From contig JAFGJS010000115.1 of the NCBI GenBank assembly GCA_016928995.1, positions 1-18,344 of the forward strand: 18,344 bases of DNA, given 5' to 3'. This stretch comes from Candidatus Sumerlaeota bacterium. GTDB taxonomy: Bacteria > Sumerlaeota > Sumerlaeia > JAFGJS01. The stretch's first letter is position 1, and each line of letters opens with the position of its first letter. Shown here piece after piece: positions 13,801 through 18,344 of this stretch. The notes beneath the pieces are model-generated. The model ran no database searches. It had not been told where the DNA came from and saw nothing but the letters and a program-made list of their open reading frames with translations. Both the position numbers and the translations under genes were made by a program.

Positions 13801-16800
13801 TCAGTTTCCGTTGATCTGGTTGATGAGCATCATCACATCGCCGACATCCACGGTTCCGTCGCCGTTGACGTCCATGCTGTCGCTCCCGGTGATGACGACA
13901 GCCGCCGCCGATCCGGTTTGGTCGCCGTCCGAGGGGGTGACCGTGACCGTCCATGTTTTTTCCGTCGAAGATGCGTCCGTCTCGGTCAGCACATCGCAAA
14001 GCACGCCGTGCACGGCGGTCAGGCCGATGTGCAAGATGTCATCGTCCGCGTCGCTTTGCCAGCGCACGGTATAAGTCACTTCGGCGCCTTCATTGTCGAT
14101 GCTGGGGACAGTGACGACGACCGCCAGTGTTTTGCCGGCCTGGGGCTGCGTGGGCGGCGCGTTATCACGCGATGCCGTGAGCTCGATGACATAGGGGGAG
14201 TTGGCGGAGTTGCCTTCGACGCTTAATACGCCGGTGACAATCGAGCCGGCGGCGATGGCGCTACGATCCACGGTCACGGTATGCGAGCATTCATCGTCGG
14301 AGCCAGTCGAGGAGCCGCTATCCGGCGCAACGCTGAAGACGGCGCTTCCCGATGTCACGCTGACCGTATAGTTCAATGTGCTTCCGCCGTCGTTCCAGAT
14401 CGCGAGCGCCAGTTGATCCAAATCATCGCCGAAATCGAGTGCGCTGGCGTCGGCGCCGATCGAAGGCGCGCCGGAGATCGTGATGACATGAGGGATGGCT
14501 TCCGAGCCGCTCGAGGTGTCATTGCCGAGAGTGTCAGCCGTGTCGATGTAGTAATGAATGGCCGCGCCCAGCAGATACGACGCGGGAATATTGTACGAAT
14601 ACAGATCGCCGCTGGGATTATTCATCGCGACAGAGACGTAGGATGCCTCATCGTGCGCCTTGTAATGCAAAGTGACGTGCTGCAAGCCGGAGACATCGCT
14701 GACGGTGGCCTGGATCGTCACGCCGGGACCGCCATAGTCGGCTATTGTCACTGGAGTATGCGTCAACGTCGGCGGCGTGCCATCGAGCGCGGCTGCGCTG
14801 GCCGTGTCAGACGGATCGGATTCGGTGAAGTCCGTGCGCACAGCGGTCACCTGATAGTATTTCGTCACGCCTTCCGGCGCCGTGTAATCGCTGTAAGCAT
14901 TGTCCACCACGACCGCTGAATTGAGCTTGGCATAGGTTCCGCCGGCAGTGTCCGCACGATAGATATTGTATCCCGCCAAGTCCGGCTCCTCCACGGGCTG
15001 GAACGACAAATCCACTCTCCCAGCTTCACCTGATGCCTGCAAGTTAACACCGGAAAGTCCAACCGTGTCGATTTCAAACTGAAAATGATCGACTGTAGGC
15101 GCTTCAAAGTTCAATTCGGCGTCGCGAGCTCCGGCGATTCTGATATTATGAATTCCATCGCCAGTGAATATAGTGATTGGATATTCACCTCGCCAAGTTG
15201 TTGAAGTGATCCATTCGCCATCAGTCACGGGATGCTGTGTATATGGCTCCTCCGGACCAAATGTCACTATCGGTTGTATTTGAGTATTCATGGGTTTGTT
15301 AAACAGAACATTGAATGTCGCTGTTTCTGCACTAATCACAGATGATGGAAACAGATCAACTCGATATGCATAGGGAGGGGCTATATTAGAGGGTTTATCT
15401 AGAATAGGAGTATAATCAAAAATCAACCATAAAAACGTATCGTAATAGTCCAATATTACTTCATCAATAATGGCAGTATCTGTTGTACCCCAATAGTTAT
15501 TCGAAACATCCACCGATACCCCATTTGTGCCTCCACTACATGTAAGAGCATATCGATTATTGAAGAACGCGTTATCCTTAAAAATGAAACTTCCCGGCGA
15601 GCTTTCCTCAATGTAGCAAAGGCTGATGCCAGCTGTTACAAAACCCGCGATGGAAGGTCCAAATCCGTTATTCATCACCAGGTTGCCTTCGATTTTTCGT
15701 GTTTGATCCGTTTTTCTCACATCCATTAATCCACTCTGATAATTATCGGTTATTATGCATTGGCGGACGGTTGCATCAGTGCCGATATCCAGACCATGAT
15801 AGCCAATGCCGTAGCGGTTATTTCTCAAAATACATCTTGTTATTTCTATGGAGCCATAATCATGGCCCTGATACGCGTCATAAGTATATACAGCGTATTC
15901 AACAATACAGCAATCGAGAATTAGACTCGCTGGGTGATCAGGACCGATCTGAATGCCATTCCAATAACTAAAAGATGGCGAGTCAGTATTGGCAGTCAAC
16001 AATATCATGCTTTCTGTTGTGCCCATAGCCTCCATAGTTCCATCTAAACGGATATAAGTATCCTCATTGAACTTAACAGTTGTGCCTGGCTCTATTGTCA
16101 GTTTGATATTATTAGGGACATGCACTACGCTCGTGACTATATATAGATTCGATGAAGTCCATGTCGTGTCAGTAGTCAGTTCACCGGATACCTCTGTTCC
16201 TCTTTGTATAGTCATTTCGATGGATTGCATGAGAGCGACGCTTGAATTGGATGCCTCGACGCTGAGATTTAAAATAATGACTCGATTGTTCCCCGCTTCA
16301 GAGGATATTTGAACTGCGAACGGATCGTCGCTATTGTCATCAGAGGCGCTTGGACCGATATTGCCATAACTCGATTGAGCATCGGTTATTATCGCCATTG
16401 AATCCGAGGTGCTTAGAGTGGCAGTGACACCTTCGGCGTTCCCGTATTGATTGCGTAGTGTGACTATAAGATCAAAGGATTCCCCTGAATCTGCAAGGCC
16501 GTTTCCATCTCCCGCAACCGAGTCGTCAATCAGCGTGGATTCGATGGTCAACATGGGCGCCGGAGTATTAGTCAAGACTTGCACGGCGTCGATGCGTCGT
16601 TCTTGAACCAAAGTGGGTCGAGCATAGCCTAATACAACAGGATACACGATTTTTTCTACTATCTGATCACTGCAATTGATGATTTGACCTTGATACAAAT
16701 CCGGCCCCCAGAAACCGCCGGTTTTTTCAGAAACGAGTAGACCGGCGACGCCGGCGACGATGGGGGTGGCCATGGAGGTGCCGCTCCAGGCGGCATATTG

Positions 16801-18117
16801 ATCGCCGGGTAGAGTGGAGCGGATATTGACTCCGGGAGCGCAGATGTCGGTGTTGAGGGTGTTGGTGAATTCAGCAATCACTTCTTCGTATACGCCATGT
16901 TCGTCGTCCCAATCAACATCACTGGCGCCAACGCCGATCACGAAGGAGTAATGCGCGGGATAGCGATAGCCCTCCGATTCACCGCCGTTGCCTGCGGCGG
17001 CAACCAACACAGCCTGAGAATATGCCAATGCCAGCGCATCCTCTACGAGTGAAGATTCCGGACCGCTGAAGGACATGCTGATGACCTGCGCGCCGTTGCG
17101 CCAGGCGTATTCCACGGCCAAGGCGATGTCTTCATTGGACGCCGTTCCGTTCGATTGGAACGCCTTCAACGGCATGATGCGGGCATTGGGGCAGACTCCG
17201 GCGATGCCGGCGCCATTGTCTGTTTCCGCCGCCGCGATGCCGGCGCAATGCGTGCCATGGCCATTATCATCGGTCGGATTGTTGTTCTCATCGATCCAGT
17301 TCCAGCCGTAATAATCATCAACATAGCCATTCTCATCGTCGTCGCCCGACAGGTCATTGGTGTATCCGGAATCACCCGGCTGGCGGCCCTGCGAGTCCTC
17401 ATCGATCAGTCCGTCGCCGTCGTCGTCGAAGCCCGACACGCCGGGCCGGCCATCGCCATTCGCGTCGCCTGGCTGTTCGGCGGAGTTGATCCAGATTTGA
17501 TTCGCCAGGTCTTCGTGCGCCATGTCCACCCCGGTGTCGATGATCGCGATCACCGGATTCGCGCTGCCTTGATTGATGTCCCACGCCTCGGGCGCGTCGA
17601 TATCGGCGTCCTCCAATTTATATTGTCCGGTGTTATGCAGGTGCCATTGCTGCGAGAAGAGCGGATCGTTCGGCGTAAAACAAAGCCGGTAGACATAAAG
17701 CGGTTCGGCGTACTCCACATCCGATGATTGCATGAAAATATCGGCGGCCGCCAACTCGTCCACGTCCGGCTTTAATGCAACACGATAGACAAAGGAAAGC
17801 CGGTCCAAAGCCTGCTGCGACGCATTCAAGCGCCGGGTGGATTGATCGCCGAAATGAAAGAGCCGCTCGCCATCCCTGGCGGCCACTTCGCGCATCACTG
17901 GCTGCAGCGACGGCGCCGCGCTGATCATGCTTTTGGGATCGCCTTGCGAACGGGCGGTGATGGCGCTGGATTTCAGTTTAACGATGACCGCGCCGGAGAA
18001 ATACTCGCGTCCCTTTGCGTCGCGTTTGATCTCAGCGGATGCATTGATACAAAGCGCAAAGCTCAGAATCAGACCACAGAGAATATGAATCGGATTATAG
18101 CTGCTGAATAGTTTCAT
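13801..18117 (-). CDS. Secreted subtilisin-family (S8) serine protease with beta-helix, FN3/Ig-like domains and a single dockerin repeat
   Basis: A 1438-residue exported protease. A signal peptide ends in CINASA (about residue 28) and a propeptide follows. The triad is visible: Asp194 in IAIIDTGVD, His287 in NGHGTHCAGIA and Ser448 in SGTSMATP, with Asn377 of AAAGN as the oxyanion residue. Between Asp and His is an expanded acidic segment (about 218-285) with repeated D-x-[DN]-x-D-G loops, likely calcium sites. After the peptidase come a CARDB-like domain (about 520-630), a right-handed beta-helix (about 648-913), an Ig-like domain, an FN3 domain (about 1020-1110), further Ig-like domains and a final DVNGDGTVDVGDVMMLINQI, one dockerin-type repeat. 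The start is ATG 18117, with GAGGTGG 6 bases ahead; the frame runs on to 18153 but lacks support there. Bases about 15100-16720 are much more AT-rich than the rest of the gene. Confidence 0.92.
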   Translation of the reverse strand: MKLFSSYNPIHILCGLILSFALCINASAEIKRDAKGREYFSGAVIVKLKSSAITARSQGDPKSMISAAPSLQPVMREVAARDGERLFHFGDQSTRRLNASQQALDRLSFVYRVALKPDVDELAAADIFMQSSDVEYAEPLYVYRLCFTPNDPLFSQQWHLHNTGQYKLEDADIDAPEAWDINQGSANPVIAIIDTGVDMAHEDLANQIWINSAEQPGDANGDGRPGVSGFDDDGDGLIDEDSQGRQPGDSGYTNDLSGDDDENGYVDDYYGWNWIDENNNPTDDNGHGTHCAGIAAAETDNGAGIAGVCPNARIMPLKAFQSNGTASNEDIALAVEYAWRNGAQVISMSFSGPESSLVEDALALAYSQAVLVAAAGNGGESEGYRYPAHYSFVIGVGASDVDWDDEHGVYEEVIAEFTNTLNTDICAPGVNIRSTLPGDQYAAWSGTSMATPIVAGVAGLLVSEKTGGFWGPDLYQGQIINCSDQIVEKIVYPVVLGYARPTLVQERRIDAVQVLTNTPAPMLTIESTLIDDSVAGDGNGLADSGESFDLIVTLRNQYGNAEGVTATLSTSDSMAIITDAQSSYGNIGPSASDDNSDDPFAVQISSEAGNNRVIILNLSVEASNSSVALMQSIEMTIQRGTEVSGELTTDTTWTSSNLYIVTSVVHVPNNIKLTIEPGTTVKFNEDTYIRLDGTMEAMGTTESMILLTANTDSPSFSYWNGIQIGPDHPASLILDCCIVEYAVYTYDAYQGHDYGSIEITRCILRNNRYGIGYHGLDIGTDATVRQCIITDNYQSGLMDVRKTDQTRKIEGNLVMNNGFGPSIAGFVTAGISLCYIEESSPGSFIFKDNAFFNNRYALTCSGGTNGVSVDVSNNYWGTTDTAIIDEVILDYYDTFLWLIFDYTPILDKPSNIAPPYAYRVDLFPSSVISAETATFNVLFNKPMNTQIQPIVTFGPEEPYTQHPVTDGEWITSTTWRGEYPITIFTGDGIHNIRIAGARDAELNFEAPTVDHFQFEIDTVGLSGVNLQASGEAGRVDLSFQPVEEPDLAGYNIYRADTAGGTYAKLNSAVVVDNAYSDYTAPEGVTKYYQVTAVRTDFTESDPSDTASAAALDGTPPTLTHTPVTIADYGGPGVTIQATVSDVSGLQHVTLHYKAHDEASYVSVAMNNPSGDLYSYNIPASYLLGAAIHYYIDTADTLGNDTSSGSEAIPHVITISGAPSIGADASALDFGDDLDQLALAIWNDGGSTLNYTVSVTSGSAVFSVAPDSGSSTGSDDECSHTVTVDRSAIAAGSIVTGVLSVEGNSANSPYVIELTASRDNAPPTQPQAGKTLAVVVTVPSIDNEGAEVTYTVRWQSDADDDILHIGLTAVHGVLCDVLTETDASSTEKTWTVTVTPSDGDQTGSAAAVVITGSDSMDVNGDGTVDVGDVMMLINQINGN

Positions 18118-18185
18118 TTTCCCCCACCTCTCATACATCTGGCAAACCGCCAATCAAACCAACTTTATTTTATTTATAAAATAGA

Positions 18186-18214
18186 TTGTTAACATCTAAC
18201 CGGATAACAGTCAA
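18186..18214 (-). promoter_or_regulatory. Possible promoter of the protease gene
   Basis: On the - strand, TTGACT (complement of 18214-18209) is a five-of-six match to the -35 box. TAACAA (complement of 18191-18186), a poor -10, follows after 17 bases. It lies about 70 bases before the ATG at 18117. Just downstream, 18167-18182 is an AT-only inverted repeat (ATTTTAT, two bases, ATAAAAT) that could offer an alternative -10 (TATAAA) or a regulatory site. Confidence 0.33.
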
Positions 18215-18219
18215 GGTCT

Positions 18220-18344
18220 TTACCAGCCCGTTGAAAAATGGGCCTTTTTTTGTTCCAGCCGCGTTATGCGGCTTTCCAGCGCGATGGTGATGGCAGGGTC
18301 ATGCTCGCGCGGCGTTTTTCGATGGGACGACGGAAAAATTTGCG
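18220..18344 (-). other. 3' end of an unidentified - strand reading frame, with hairpins
   Basis: The - strand has an open frame entering from the right edge, 41 codons long before TAA (complement of 18222-18220). It ends in ESRITRLEQKKAHFSTGW, which I cannot assign to a family. Two small hairpins overlap it. GCCC/GGGC (18226-18229 and 18240-18243) is followed on the + strand by seven T (18245-18251). AGCCGC/GCGGCT (18257-18262 and 18268-18273) has a GTTAT loop. The hairpin inside the frame could mean it is a dispersed non-coding repeat or a + strand terminator and not a gene end. Too little is in the window to decide. Confidence 0.3.

Noticed and set aside
1-18344. CRISPR array, tRNA or rRNA genes, complete insertion sequence, prophage or known defence system
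   Set aside because: No regularly spaced repeats, no cloverleaf-like segment, no transposase or integrase motif and no defence-family domain was recognised by eye on either strand.

Overview
The window looks like chromosomal DNA of a Gram-negative, heterotrophic bacterium of the kind found among Lentisphaerota, Sumerlaeota, Hydrogenedentota or related PVC/FCB-neighbour lineages. This rests on a lipoprotein-type GH97 glycosidase, a CotH/lamin-tail-domain secreted giant, a dockerin-tailed subtilisin, an Hfq with a long tail and a moderately high GC content. No rRNA, tRNA or single-copy phylogenetic marker is present to settle it, so the placement is an inference.

Left third (1-5945, all + strand). 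A GNAT acetyltransferase (139-642) is preceded by a tandem pair of GAATTAATTC palindromes. After a 352-base gap comes a tight four-gene operon: an ornithine-racemase-like PLP enzyme (995-2161), a MarC-family membrane protein (2168-2773), a class I SAM methyltransferase (2804-3883) and a sodium:solute symporter (3885-5879). Gene gaps are 6, 30 and 1 bases and a textbook intrinsic terminator follows. The layout suggests uptake plus racemisation, and perhaps methylation, of a basic amino acid. The symporter carries an unusual, charged, lower-GC insertion of about 200 residues in what should be its periplasmic TM6-TM7 loop.

Middle (5982-8132). hfq and miaA lie on the - strand in the classical miaA-hfq order, but are separated by about 320 AT-rich bases with a probable terminator and a possible hfq promoter. 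Divergent from miaA is a small three-helix membrane protein with a good promoter and ribosome binding site.

Right half (8234-18117) is a secretome block. It holds a GH97 glycosidase with retaining-type residues, a 1121-residue CotH-kinase protein, and, convergent to it, a 1438-residue subtilisin-family protease ending in a single dockerin repeat. In the CotH protein two beta-sandwich modules appear nested inside other domains: a DUF1349-like module splits the lamin-tail domain, and a galactose-binding-like module splits an InlB-type repeat. The protease has a sharply AT-rich central block (about 15.1-16.7 kb) encoding a CARDB-like domain and a right-handed beta-helix between GC-rich peptidase and C-terminal Ig-like domains, which suggests mosaic assembly. 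The right edge (18220-18344) holds the end of an unidentified - strand frame with small hairpins.

No CRISPR array, complete insertion sequence, or clear defence or phage system was seen.
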